A stretch of 16,863 nt of DNA from an uncultured Prevotella sp. GTDB lineage: Bacteria; Bacteroidota; Bacteroidia; Bacteroidales; Bacteroidaceae. Positions within the stretch are counted from its first letter, which is position 1, and the number at the start of each line of letters is the position of its first letter. Below are positions 6,343 through 14,371 of the stretch, piece by piece. The stretch spans positions 1-16,863 of the forward strand of contig CAKQFW010000019.1 in the NCBI GenBank assembly GCA_934230965.1, given 5' to 3'. The notes under the pieces were generated by a model that saw only the letters and a list, made by a program, of their open reading frames with translations, searched no databases and was not told where the DNA came from. The translations under genes were made by a program, and so were the position numbers.

Positions 6343-8436
6343 ATGATAAGCATGTATAAAGCAAACACAATGGCACCCCACGCCACACCGCGCTTCACCC
6401 TCTTGCTGCTTAGCCTCTGCCTCGCCTTGATGCCCTTTGGCCTTCAGGCGCAAGACATCATTCGCCTTACTGGTAAGGTGCTGCAAAAGGGCAACAACGA
6501 GCCCCTGATGGGTGTAAATATTACCGACGCCAACACGCGCCGAGCCCTGGCCACCACCGACCTCGACGGCCGCTTCGCCTTTAACGTACATACTGGCTCT
6601 ACGCTGAAATTCAGCATGATAGGCATGAAGGCTCGCACCGTAAAGGTGACAGGAAAAAACTATATTGAGGTAGAACTGCAAGAAGACAACGTAAACCTGG
6701 GCGAGATTGTGGTACAAACCAAGCGCATCACCGACCGCATTATGCCCGAGCCCACCGACATTGAGGTGAAAGGCAACTACTTTTATGTGCGCACTCGTGT
6801 AAGGGTGCCGCGCGAGATGTTTCGCCACAACACGCGCCTCGTGGTGCAACCCATACTGAACAACGCCACACGTGGCGAGCTGAAACTGATGCGCCCAATG
6901 GTGTATGACGCCTCTGAATATCATGCCACGCAAGACCGCCTCTACAACTTTAATATGGCCGACACCGTGGCGGGCGACCCCTTGGCCAAGTATGTCACCG
7001 TGAAGAGCAAGGCCATGCGCGAGAAAGGCCGCACCAACGACATTATAGGCTATACCGACTCGATATATGTTGAGCACGTGAAAGATGAGTTTTCGTGCGA
7101 CGTATATATGGCCATAGAAAACTATAACCGCATATTGTATCGCGACACCACCATCATAGCACGCGGCACGGTGAACCCACTGCGCTGGCTCGACTACAAC
7201 TTTGGTGCGCGCGACCTAACCGACCCCGCCTTCATACCTTCGCCCGAAAAGCAGATGCGCGACAGCAAAGGCGAGGTGAAACTGCGCTTCAACGTGGGCA
7301 AGTGGACTCTGAACGCTGCCGACCCACAAAATGCTGCCGAGATAGAAAAGCTGCGCCAACAGATTGACCTGATAGCGCAACAGAAAGACGCCACGCTGCA
7401 AAACCTATCAATGGAGGGCTGGTCGTCGCCCGAAGGCAAGTATAAATGGAACCTCACGCTGGCTCAACGTCGTATGAACAACGCCCTGGGCTACATGAAA
7501 CAAGCCGTGCCCGAGCATATGCGCCAGGGCATGACCTTTAATGCTAACGCCCATGTGGCACCGTGGAGCGAGGTGGCCCGACTGCTGCGCGCCGATGGTC
7601 ATGAGGCTGAAGCACAACAGGTTGACGACATTGTAAGCCGATATAAAGACCACATGCAACAAGGCCGCGCCATACAGCGTCTGCCTTTCTACACACGTCT
7701 CATTCACGATGTGTGCTTGCCACAGCTGCGTAAGGTAGAATATGTGATGAACTACGTCATCTTCCGCCAACTCACCCCCGAAGAAATTGAGCAGATGTAT
7801 GAGAAAGATTATCGCCAACTGACACGCTTCGAGTTCTTTGAACTGTATCGCGCACAGACCGATGCCGCCCGTCGCGAAACCATTATGCAGCAAGCTCTTG
7901 AGGTATATCCCTCGTTCTTGGCGGCTGCTAACGACCTTGAGGCCGCACGCATCAACCGTCAGGCTTCCGACCCCGACTTGCTGCGTCCCTTCGCTGGCCC
8001 TCGTGCTCCGCAAGAACTGAATATGAACCAGATTATTGCCTTGCTCAACGCAGGACAATATGCACAGGCCGACTCGCTGACCGCCTATCTGCAAGACACG
8101 CCCGACACACACCTGTTGCTGGCCGTAAACGCCGTGATGAACGGCCGATTGGATGAGCATTTCAACACCGTGGCTCGCACAGGGCTGCGCAACGAGGTGG
8201 TTATGTTGCTGGCCATGAAGCGTGATGCCGAGGCGTTTAAGCTGAGCAAACAGCTGCCTGAAGACGAGGCTACATCTTATTATATTCGTGCCATCTGCTT
8301 AAACCGCTTGGGCGACCCCGTTGAAGCCTATAACGCGCTGAAGCAAGCCTTTGCCATGAACCCCGACCTGAAAAGCATAGCCAAGGTTGATGGCGACGTG
8401 TGCGACCTGCTGGTTGACGACAACAAAAAGCACTAA
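6343..8436 (+). CDS. Exported protein: CarboxypepD_reg-like, OmpA-like and helical-repeat regions
   Basis: 697 residues. The signal peptide ends LQA-Q (Q37); starts at 6343, 6352 or 6370 would all keep it, and 6343 is used as the longest. Residues about 39-125 form a CarboxypepD_reg-like beta-sandwich (LTGKVLQKGNNEPLMGVNI, TTDLDGRFAF), the fold found at the N-terminus of SusC-type proteins, but no TonB-dependent barrel follows. Residues about 126-310 are beta-rich and resemble DUF3868-type proteins. Residues about 314-385 look OmpA-like (FNVGKWTLN, then SMEGWSSPEG, then NLTLAQRRM). The Asp that binds peptidoglycan in classical OmpA is not present in the SSPEG loop, though an Arg pair (376-377) is. 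The C-terminus (about 500-690) is helical with TPR-like pairs, such as YYIRAICLNRLGDPVEAYNA. It probably faces the periplasm and links the neighbouring barrels to the envelope; this role is inferred. Confidence 0.8.
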   Translation: MISMYKANTMAPHATPRFTLLLLSLCLALMPFGLQAQDIIRLTGKVLQKGNNEPLMGVNITDANTRRALATTDLDGRFAFNVHTGSTLKFSMIGMKARTVKVTGKNYIEVELQEDNVNLGEIVVQTKRITDRIMPEPTDIEVKGNYFYVRTRVRVPREMFRHNTRLVVQPILNNATRGELKLMRPMVYDASEYHATQDRLYNFNMADTVAGDPLAKYVTVKSKAMREKGRTNDIIGYTDSIYVEHVKDEFSCDVYMAIENYNRILYRDTTIIARGTVNPLRWLDYNFGARDLTDPAFIPSPEKQMRDSKGEVKLRFNVGKWTLNAADPQNAAEIEKLRQQIDLIAQQKDATLQNLSMEGWSSPEGKYKWNLTLAQRRMNNALGYMKQAVPEHMRQGMTFNANAHVAPWSEVARLLRADGHEAEAQQVDDIVSRYKDHMQQGRAIQRLPFYTRLIHDVCLPQLRKVEYVMNYVIFRQLTPEEIEQMYEKDYRQLTRFEFFELYRAQTDAARRETIMQQALEVYPSFLAAANDLEAARINRQASDPDLLRPFAGPRAPQELNMNQIIALLNAGQYAQADSLTAYLQDTPDTHLLLAVNAVMNGRLDEHFNTVARTGLRNEVVMLLAMKRDAEAFKLSKQLPEDEATSYYIRAICLNRLGDPVEAYNALKQAFAMNPDLKSIAKVDGDVCDLLVDDNKKH

Positions 8437-8501
8437 GGCCACACATAGGCACAATAACACAACACATCACCCATTATTAAACCATTGCTGAACTTGTATC
8501 A

Positions 8502-10793
8502 ATGACAAACATAATATATACACTGAAACAGCTCAAGGGCATCATCCTTCGCCACACCGTGGCCACAATGATGCTGGCTGTGGCCTTGCCCGCTGCCGCA
8601 CAGGTGCCGGGCAGCGCACTCGACTATATGTTGCAACGCCCTCGTGTGGCTAAATATTATCCGCATAAACGCCTCTTCGACCATCTGTTTCTTGATGGCG
8701 GCGTGGGCGTAAACATGGTGGGCGTGCGTCATCCTAACCGTTTGGGTGCCTACAACGAGATAAACATTGGCGACTGGCTGTCGCCTGAACACGGCCTTCG
8801 CCTCACCATGAACGGCGGCGTGCTGCGCACACAGGGCGTAAATGCCAAGTATGCGGGGCTGGGCCTTGACTATATGCTGAACATTACTGCCTTGGCTCAG
8901 GCTGGCAACCAGTATCGCCCCAAACCTTTTGAGGTGTATGGCATTGCGGGTCTCGACCTCACTTATTCGCGCAACAAGGGCATCTCTGACCGTGGCTATG
9001 GCGCACACGTGGCGCTGCGTGGTCAGGTGGCGCTGTCGCATACCACTTATTTTTATGTTGAACCGCGCGCCGGGCTGATGCTCGACAATGTGCCACAGAC
9101 ATACACATGGCATGGCTACCGCCCCGTGGCCAGCATAGCAATGGGCTTTGGCTATCGTCTGCCTGAACGCGGATGGCGCAATACCTATACCGACTCGCTG
9201 GCTCTGCCCTCGCTGGCCAACGGCCTCTTCTTGAGCATGGCGGGTGGCCCCACCTTTGTTTCAAACGCGCATCCCTCAACATGGCGTCATAATGCGGGCT
9301 TCCGTTTGGTGGCCAGCATGGGCAAGTGGTTTGACGCTTATCAGGGTGTGCGCCTCGGCATCAATGCCACTACCTTTAAACAGAACAGCGACAACCGTGC
9401 CAAGACCTTTGGTCTTCAGGCCGACTATCTCTTTAATTTGCACAACCTGTTTATGGGCCCCAACCCCTATCGCCCCTTCTGGGTAAATGGTGTGGTGGGC
9501 GCCAGCTATAATCATACCACCGATATTGAGAACGCACGCCACCATAATGTGTGGGGCGTGGGCGCTGGCTTACAGGCAAACCTACGCTTGAGCGATGCCT
9601 TTGCGCTGACACTGGAACCGCGTATCGACGTGCATGGCAAGTATTTTGCACCGCACACCACCTCGTTTAAAGATTATGATGCGCTGCCTTCGCTCTTGGC
9701 GGGCATCACCTATACTTATCATCGCCGACAGCACACGAAACGTTTGTCTGACGATGCCGATGCTAACAGCTGCTTCAGCAGCGTGGGTATATATGGCGGC
9801 GTAACAAATCGCCTGAGCACGGTGAGTGATTATCGCGCCTACATGCCCATGGGGCGTGTGGCCTATACACAGTGGCATGGCGCCAATGGCTGGCGCGTGT
9901 CGGCTCAAGCCTTTATGCAACGACAGATGGCTACGCGACGCTTTGCACAGGTGTCGGGTGGGGCCGACTGGCTGATGGACCTCACGGCACATAGCTATGG
10001 TGTAGATCCTAACCGCGTGTTATCTGTGGCAGTGCTGGCGGGCGCTAATGTGGGTGTCGACTATTCGCGCGGCACTACCTACTTTGCCCCCGACGTGCAT
10101 GGCGGTGCTCAGTTGCGCTTGCGTCTGGGTGGCCCTGTGAGCTTGGTGGGCGAAGGACAAATGGCCTATATGTTAGGCAACCGCATGGCAGGACATCGTA
10201 ACCGACTGATGCCGCAAGGCATGGTGGGTATAGAGTATTCAATGCCTCGCTATACTGGCAATAAGTTTGATAAAGAGGCGCCCGAGCACAAAAACATGCT
10301 GACCGTGGGCGTGGGAACAGGGCTTTATACCGCCAACTTCTCGGCTATGCCTAACTTGGCTCGCCGCCTGTCGATGGTTACATCGCTGGGCTATGGTCGA
10401 TGGATTAATGGCCTTAACGGTGTGTATGCTCAGGCTTCAACCAGCGTTACACAGCGTCATGGCAAGGGCAACCTCACGCTCACGTCTATCAAAGCAGGCT
10501 ATATGCTGAACATGAAACAGGCGGTAACGGGCGTGCCCACGCAAGACGACGTGTTCCAGGTAACGGGCATCGTGGCTCCAACGCTGGGCATTGCCACACG
10601 TAAGGGCTACGATACACAGGTGGCACCCGGCATTCATGCGGCCTTACAGGCTGGATGGAAAGTGTGCGACGCCGTCGAGTTATTCGTCGAACCCTCTACC
10701 ACCGTCTACTCAAAACGCATTGAACCCATACGCACAGGCCACCCCGCTGAGGGCGAGCTGAACCTGAGTATAGGAACAAAAATTCATTTCTAA
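8502..10793 (+). CDS. Large outer-membrane beta-barrel protein of four tandem modules
   Basis: 763 residues with a signal peptide ending AAA-Q (Q34). I see four diverged copies of one ~160-170 residue beta-rich module, starting near residues 61, 241, 423 and 598 (period 175-182). Each has (a) an opening strand ([42 protein letters not shown]), (b) a strand with a [15 protein letters not shown] motif followed by a loop and a strand such as [13 protein letters not shown] (copies near 120, 303, 484, 661), and (c) an [15 protein letters not shown] strand then an [13 protein letters not shown] strand (copies near 168, 351, 531, 709). The protein ends [11 protein letters not shown], a typical outer-membrane C-terminal strand with terminal Phe. 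Each module is the size of an eight-stranded barrel, so it is either four linked barrels or one large one. I recognise no named family or enzyme motif. It is the last gene of the envelope operon, 65 bp after the previous one. Confidence 0.82.
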   Translation: MTNIIYTLKQLKGIILRHTVATMMLAVALPAAAQVPGSALDYMLQRPRVAKYYPHKRLFDHLFLDGGVGVNMVGVRHPNRLGAYNEINIGDWLSPEHGLRLTMNGGVLRTQGVNAKYAGLGLDYMLNITALAQAGNQYRPKPFEVYGIAGLDLTYSRNKGISDRGYGAHVALRGQVALSHTTYFYVEPRAGLMLDNVPQTYTWHGYRPVASIAMGFGYRLPERGWRNTYTDSLALPSLANGLFLSMAGGPTFVSNAHPSTWRHNAGFRLVASMGKWFDAYQGVRLGINATTFKQNSDNRAKTFGLQADYLFNLHNLFMGPNPYRPFWVNGVVGASYNHTTDIENARHHNVWGVGAGLQANLRLSDAFALTLEPRIDVHGKYFAPHTTSFKDYDALPSLLAGITYTYHRRQHTKRLSDDADANSCFSSVGIYGGVTNRLSTVSDYRAYMPMGRVAYTQWHGANGWRVSAQAFMQRQMATRRFAQVSGGADWLMDLTAHSYGVDPNRVLSVAVLAGANVGVDYSRGTTYFAPDVHGGAQLRLRLGGPVSLVGEGQMAYMLGNRMAGHRNRLMPQGMVGIEYSMPRYTGNKFDKEAPEHKNMLTVGVGTGLYTANFSAMPNLARRLSMVTSLGYGRWINGLNGVYAQASTSVTQRHGKGNLTLTSIKAGYMLNMKQAVTGVPTQDDVFQVTGIVAPTLGIATRKGYDTQVAPGIHAALQAGWKVCDAVELFVEPSTTVYSKRIEPIRTGHPAEGELNLSIGTKIHF

Positions 10794-10801
10794 CATTTTT
10801 C

Positions 10802-10833
10802 TTTCGCGCAGTCAGAAAAATATACTATCTTTG
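10802..10833 (+). promoter_or_regulatory. Bacteroidetes-type promoter upstream of dxs
   Basis: TATCTTTG (10826-10833) is an exact TAnnTTTG -7 box, and a TTTC(G) near 10802-10806 sits about 20 bp upstream in place of the -33 TTTG. The predicted start near 10840 lies only about 10 nt before the large hairpin at 10849, so the transcript would begin with that structure. It starts just after the stop of the preceding barrel gene. Confidence 0.6.
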
Positions 10834-10848
10834 TATTCTGAATATGAC

Positions 10849-10898
10849 AGGTGTGCGCACAGGCGTACAGCTTGTGGGCACACCTCTTTTTTTTCTTT
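10849..10898 (+). terminator. Strong intrinsic terminator-like hairpin in the dxs leader
   Basis: AGGTGTGC (10849-10856) pairs perfectly with GCACACCT (10878-10885). After one G-G mismatch the stem continues as CACAGG (10858-10863) with CTTGTG (10871-10876, one G-T pair), closing on a 7-nt loop. It is followed by C and then eight T (10887-10894) and CTTT. This is a textbook rho-independent terminator. It lies downstream of the promoter at 10826 and 15-28 nt before the dxs ATG. It can end transcripts from the upstream barrel operon, and any dxs transcript starting at that promoter must read through it. Confidence 0.8.
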
Positions 10899-10912
10899 AC
10901 AGAAACAAAGAA

Positions 10913-12826
10913 ATGACAGACAATAACAAACTTTGCCTGCTGAGCGCTATAAACGACCCAACCGACTTGAGGCAGTTGCCCATTGACAAACTGCCTGAAG
11001 TGTGCGATGAATTGCGCCAAGACATTGTGCATGAACTGGCAGAAAACCCCGGACACCTGGCCTCGTCGCTGGGCGTGGTAGAGCTGACAGTGGCTCTGCA
11101 CTATGTGTTTAACACGCCCTACGACCGCGTAGTGTGGGACGTGGGACACCAGGCTTACGGACATAAAATCTTGACAGGGCGCCGCGAAGCCTTTTATACC
11201 AACCGACAGCTGCATGGTATACGCCCTTTCCCCAGCCCCGAGGAAAGTGTGTATGACACGTTTGCGTGCGGACATGCTTCCAACTCGGTGTCGGCGGCTC
11301 TCGGCATGGCCGTGGCTGCCAAGAAGACAGGCAATGATAACCGCCATGTGGTGGCCGTCATTGGCGATGGCGCTATGAGTGGCGGCTTGGCTTTTGAGGG
11401 CATTAACAACGTGTCGTCGTCGCCCAACGACCTGCTCATCATCCTCAACGACAACGATATGAGCATTGATAGAGCTGTGGGCGGAATGGAGAAATATCTG
11501 CTCAACCTCGATACCAATGCCACCTATAACAAGCTGCGCTTCAAGGCGTCGCAATGGTTGCGCGAGCGCGGATACCTGAACGATGACCGCAGAAAGGGCC
11601 TTATCCGACTGAATAACGCGCTGAAGTCGGCCATCAGTCATCAGCAAAATATCTTCGAGGGCATGAACATTCGCTACTTCGGACCCTTTGATGGCAACGA
11701 TGTGGGCGAGGTGGTGCGCATCCTTCGTCAGCTGAAAGATATGCGCGGACCTAAGCTTCTGCATCTGCACACGGTGAAAGGCAAAGGCTATAAGCCCGCT
11801 GAAGAGCAGGCCACCATCTGGCATGCGCCTGGAAAATTCGACCCCGAAACAGGCGAACGAATAAAGGAAGACACCTCTACGCTGCCCCCGAAATTTCAAG
11901 ATGTGTTTGGAGAGACGCTGCTCGAACTGGCTCGGCAGAACCCAAAGATTGTGGGTGTAACGCCTGCTATGCCTACGGGCTGCTCAATGAACATCATGAT
12001 GAAGGCCATGCCCGACCGCGTTTTCGACGTAGGCATTGCCGAAGGGCATGCTGTAACCTTTTCGGGCGGCATGGCAAAAGATGGGCTAATGCCTTTCTGC
12101 AACATATATAGCGCATTTGCACAGCGTGCCTACGATAATATTATTCATGATGCGGCTCTGCTTAATTTGCCCATCGTTATTTGTCTTGACCGCGCTGGCT
12201 TGGTGGGCGAAGATGGCGCTACGCATCATGGTGCCTTTGATATTGCCGCCTTGCGCACGGTGCCTAACCTTACGTTGGCATCGCCGATGGACGAGTGCGA
12301 GCTGCGCCGACTGATGTATACAGCGCAATTGCCAGGCAAGGGCACCTTCGTGATACGTTATCCGCGTGGACGTGGTAGCCGCACCGACTGGCAATGTCCG
12401 CTCGAAGAGATTGAGGTTGGACGCGGACGTCGCTTGCGCGAGGGCTCTGATGTGGCTGTGCTCTCGTACGGACCTCTGGGCGTTGACGTTGAAAAGGTAA
12501 TTGACCACTTGGCCGAAACGCATCCTGATTTGAGCGTGGCCCATTATGATTTGCGCTTCTGCAAGCCGCTTGACGAGGCTTTGCTGCAAGAGGTGGGCGA
12601 ACGTTTCAAGCGCATTGTCACCATTGAAGATGGGGCTCGGGCTGGGGGTATCGGCTCGGCGGTGCTCGAATGGATGAGCGACCACCACTTCACACCCGCC
12701 ATCACACGCCTCGGATTGCCCGACCACTTTGTTGAACATGGCTCGGTGCCTCAGCTGAAAGCGCTGACGGGGCTCGACGATGACAGCATTGCCAAGGCAA
12801 TCATCGGCGAAGATGTAACTGTTTAA
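10913..12826 (+). CDS. dxs: 1-deoxy-D-xylulose-5-phosphate synthase
   Basis: 637 residues, the normal length. A cytoplasmic thiamine-diphosphate enzyme that condenses pyruvate with glyceraldehyde 3-phosphate to give DXP, the first step of the MEP route to isoprenoids and a precursor of thiamine and pyridoxal. Seen: [15 protein letters not shown] (76-90), the ThDP/Mg motif [16 protein letters not shown] ending ILNDND (151-182), the active-site Glu in [12 protein letters not shown] (E377), [18 protein letters not shown] (426-443) and the transketolase C-terminal domain (from about 505). Many bacteria have Gln after the active-site Glu (IAEQHAVT) where this one has Gly; I believe Gly is usual in Bacteroidetes. 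The ATG at 10913 is preferred over one at 10844 because the latter would translate the terminator hairpin and adds 23 residues with no family match. It is first in an operon with trkA (21 bp apart) and trkH. Confidence 0.97.
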   Translation: MTDNNKLCLLSAINDPTDLRQLPIDKLPEVCDELRQDIVHELAENPGHLASSLGVVELTVALHYVFNTPYDRVVWDVGHQAYGHKILTGRREAFYTNRQLHGIRPFPSPEESVYDTFACGHASNSVSAALGMAVAAKKTGNDNRHVVAVIGDGAMSGGLAFEGINNVSSSPNDLLIILNDNDMSIDRAVGGMEKYLLNLDTNATYNKLRFKASQWLRERGYLNDDRRKGLIRLNNALKSAISHQQNIFEGMNIRYFGPFDGNDVGEVVRILRQLKDMRGPKLLHLHTVKGKGYKPAEEQATIWHAPGKFDPETGERIKEDTSTLPPKFQDVFGETLLELARQNPKIVGVTPAMPTGCSMNIMMKAMPDRVFDVGIAEGHAVTFSGGMAKDGLMPFCNIYSAFAQRAYDNIIHDAALLNLPIVICLDRAGLVGEDGATHHGAFDIAALRTVPNLTLASPMDECELRRLMYTAQLPGKGTFVIRYPRGRGSRTDWQCPLEEIEVGRGRRLREGSDVAVLSYGPLGVDVEKVIDHLAETHPDLSVAHYDLRFCKPLDEALLQEVGERFKRIVTIEDGARAGGIGSAVLEWMSDHHFTPAITRLGLPDHFVEHGSVPQLKALTGLDDDSIAKAIIGEDVTV

Positions 12827-12847
12827 AAGCCAAAACTTGATATAAGA

Positions 12848-14191
12848 ATGAAAATAATTATTGCCGGAGCATACGCTATCGGAACACACTTGGCCAAACT
12901 GTTGTCGCGCGATCATGAGGATATCACGCTGATTGACCCTGATGAAGAACGTATTGCCAGCATAGGCTCTGACTTCGATTTGCTCACTATTGCCGAATCG
13001 CCCACCAGTGTTAAGGTGCTGAAATCGGCGGGGGCAGAACATGCCGACCTCTTTATCGCCGTTACTCCCGATGAGAGCATGAACATGACGGCATGCGTAC
13101 TGGCAAAGGCACTGGGCGCAAAGAAGACGGTGGCAAAGATTGATAACGCCGAATATATTGAGCCTGAACAACAAGAATTCTTCGCTCAACTGGGCATTAG
13201 CTCGCTCATTTATCCCGAGCTGCTGGCTGGAAAAGATATCAACAACGGCCTGAAAATGTCGTGGGTGCGCCAGCGTTGGGACGTGCATAACGGCGCATTA
13301 GTGATGCTTTGCATCAAGCTACGCGAGGGATGCGAGGTGCTCGACCAGCCCTTGAAGAACCTTTGCGGACCCGACGACCCCTATCACGTGGTGGCCATCA
13401 AGCGCGGTACCGACACTATTATACCGGGTGGTAACGACTCGTTGCAGCTGTATGACCTGGCTTACTTCATGACCACGAAGCAGTTTATACCCTATATCAG
13501 AAAGATTGTGGGCAAAGAACACTACGTCGACGTGAAGAATGTGATGATTATGGGCGGCGGTGCCACAGCCGTAAGGGCGGTGAAAACCATGCCCGAATAT
13601 ATGGATGTGAAGATTATTGAGACCGATGAGGCTCGCTGCAACCGCCTGAACGACATTATTGACAACTCGCGTGTGCTGGTTATCAATGGCGACGGGCGCG
13701 ATATTCCGCTGCTTATCGATGAGGGCATCAATAACACTCAGGCCTTCGTAGCCCTCACTGGCAATGCCGAAACCAACATTTTGGCGTGCCTCACCGCCAA
13801 ACGTATGGGCGTGCGCAAGACGGTGGCAGCGGTTGAAAACATCGACTATGTGAGCATGGCCGAAAGCTTAGACATTGGCACCATCATTAATAAAAAGGTG
13901 ATTGCGGCCAGCCATATCTATCAAATGATGCTTGACGCTAACGTGATGAACGTGCGTTTCTTGATGAGTGCCAATGCCGATGTGGCCGAATTTATTCCGC
14001 AAGAGGGTTCGAAAATTACGCAAAAGCCTGTGCGCGACCTCGGTTTGCCGAAGGGTATGACCATAGGTGGACTGGTGCGCGACGGTGTGGGTATGCTGGT
14101 TTCGGGTAACACCGTGATCAATGCGGGCGACTCGGTGATGGTGTTCTGCCACGACGTTAACATGAAGAAGATTGAGAAGATGTTTATTTGA
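12848..14191 (+). CDS. trkA: Trk potassium uptake system regulatory protein TrkA
   Basis: 447 residues, the usual length for full TrkA. It is a peripheral cytoplasmic protein that binds nucleotides and gates the TrkH channel. It has two tandem halves, each an RCK_N Rossmann domain plus an RCK_C domain: RCK_N1 (1-120, with D30 of LIDPDEERI at the ribose-binding position), RCK_C1 (about 145-212), RCK_N2 (about 230-350, IIETDEARC) and RCK_C2 (about 365-447). The glycine motifs deviate from GxGxxG. The first is GAYAIG (7-12) with Tyr in place of the second Gly, and the second is GGGATA (236-241) with Ala in place of the last Gly. It lies between dxs and trkH, and its partner trkH follows after a repeat-filled 180-bp gap. 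Confidence 0.96.
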   Translation: MKIIIAGAYAIGTHLAKLLSRDHEDITLIDPDEERIASIGSDFDLLTIAESPTSVKVLKSAGAEHADLFIAVTPDESMNMTACVLAKALGAKKTVAKIDNAEYIEPEQQEFFAQLGISSLIYPELLAGKDINNGLKMSWVRQRWDVHNGALVMLCIKLREGCEVLDQPLKNLCGPDDPYHVVAIKRGTDTIIPGGNDSLQLYDLAYFMTTKQFIPYIRKIVGKEHYVDVKNVMIMGGGATAVRAVKTMPEYMDVKIIETDEARCNRLNDIIDNSRVLVINGDGRDIPLLIDEGINNTQAFVALTGNAETNILACLTAKRMGVRKTVAAVENIDYVSMAESLDIGTIINKKVIAASHIYQMMLDANVMNVRFLMSANADVAEFIPQEGSKITQKPVRDLGLPKGMTIGGLVRDGVGMLVSGNTVINAGDSVMVFCHDVNMKKIEKMFI

Positions 14192-14194
14192 GAT

Positions 14195-14355
14195 GTTGAC
14201 GAGTTGACAAGTTAACGAGTTGACGAGGAGAATTGCCTTTATTAGTTGACGAGTTGACAAGTTAACAAGTTGACGAGGAGATTTGCCTTTACAAGTTAAT
14301 AAGTTGATGAGTTCTTGCTTGGTAAACGGTAAAGCCGAGTTAACAAGTTGACGAG
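14195..14355. repeat. Nested tandem repeat between trkA and trkH (8-bp units in 50-bp units)
   Basis: Two nearly identical 50-bp copies start at 14195 and 14245. Each consists of four 8-bp units (GTTGACGA, GTTGACAA, GTTAACGA or GTTAACAA, GTTGACGA) followed by an 18-bp tail containing TTGCCTTTA. A third, decayed copy starts at 14295 (GTTAATAA, GTTGATGA), and two more 8-bp units lie at 14339-14354, ending 17 bp before the trkH ATG. It starts 3 bp after the trkA stop codon. The array sits inside the operon, so it is transcribed; no open frame or strong hairpin is seen in it. Confidence 0.9.
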
Positions 14356-14371
14356 TGGAAATACAAAACGG

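Noticed and set aside
6295..7077. 260-codon open frame on the minus strand
   Set aside because: It is antisense to the OmpA-like protein gene and is an artefact of GC-biased codon use. No start context or domain supports it.
7408..8160. 250-codon open frame on the minus strand
   Set aside because: It is antisense within the same OmpA-like protein gene and has no domain evidence.
10844..10912. Earlier ATG for dxs
   Set aside because: It would translate the terminator hairpin and T-run into 23 residues with no match to the family. The ATG at 10913 gives the normal N-terminus.
10790..11899. 369-codon open frame on the minus strand
   Set aside because: It is antisense to dxs, a certain gene, and crosses the promoter and terminator region. 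No family is recognisable.
12086..13288. 400-codon open frame on the minus strand
   Set aside because: It is antisense to the end of dxs and the start of trkA, both certain genes.
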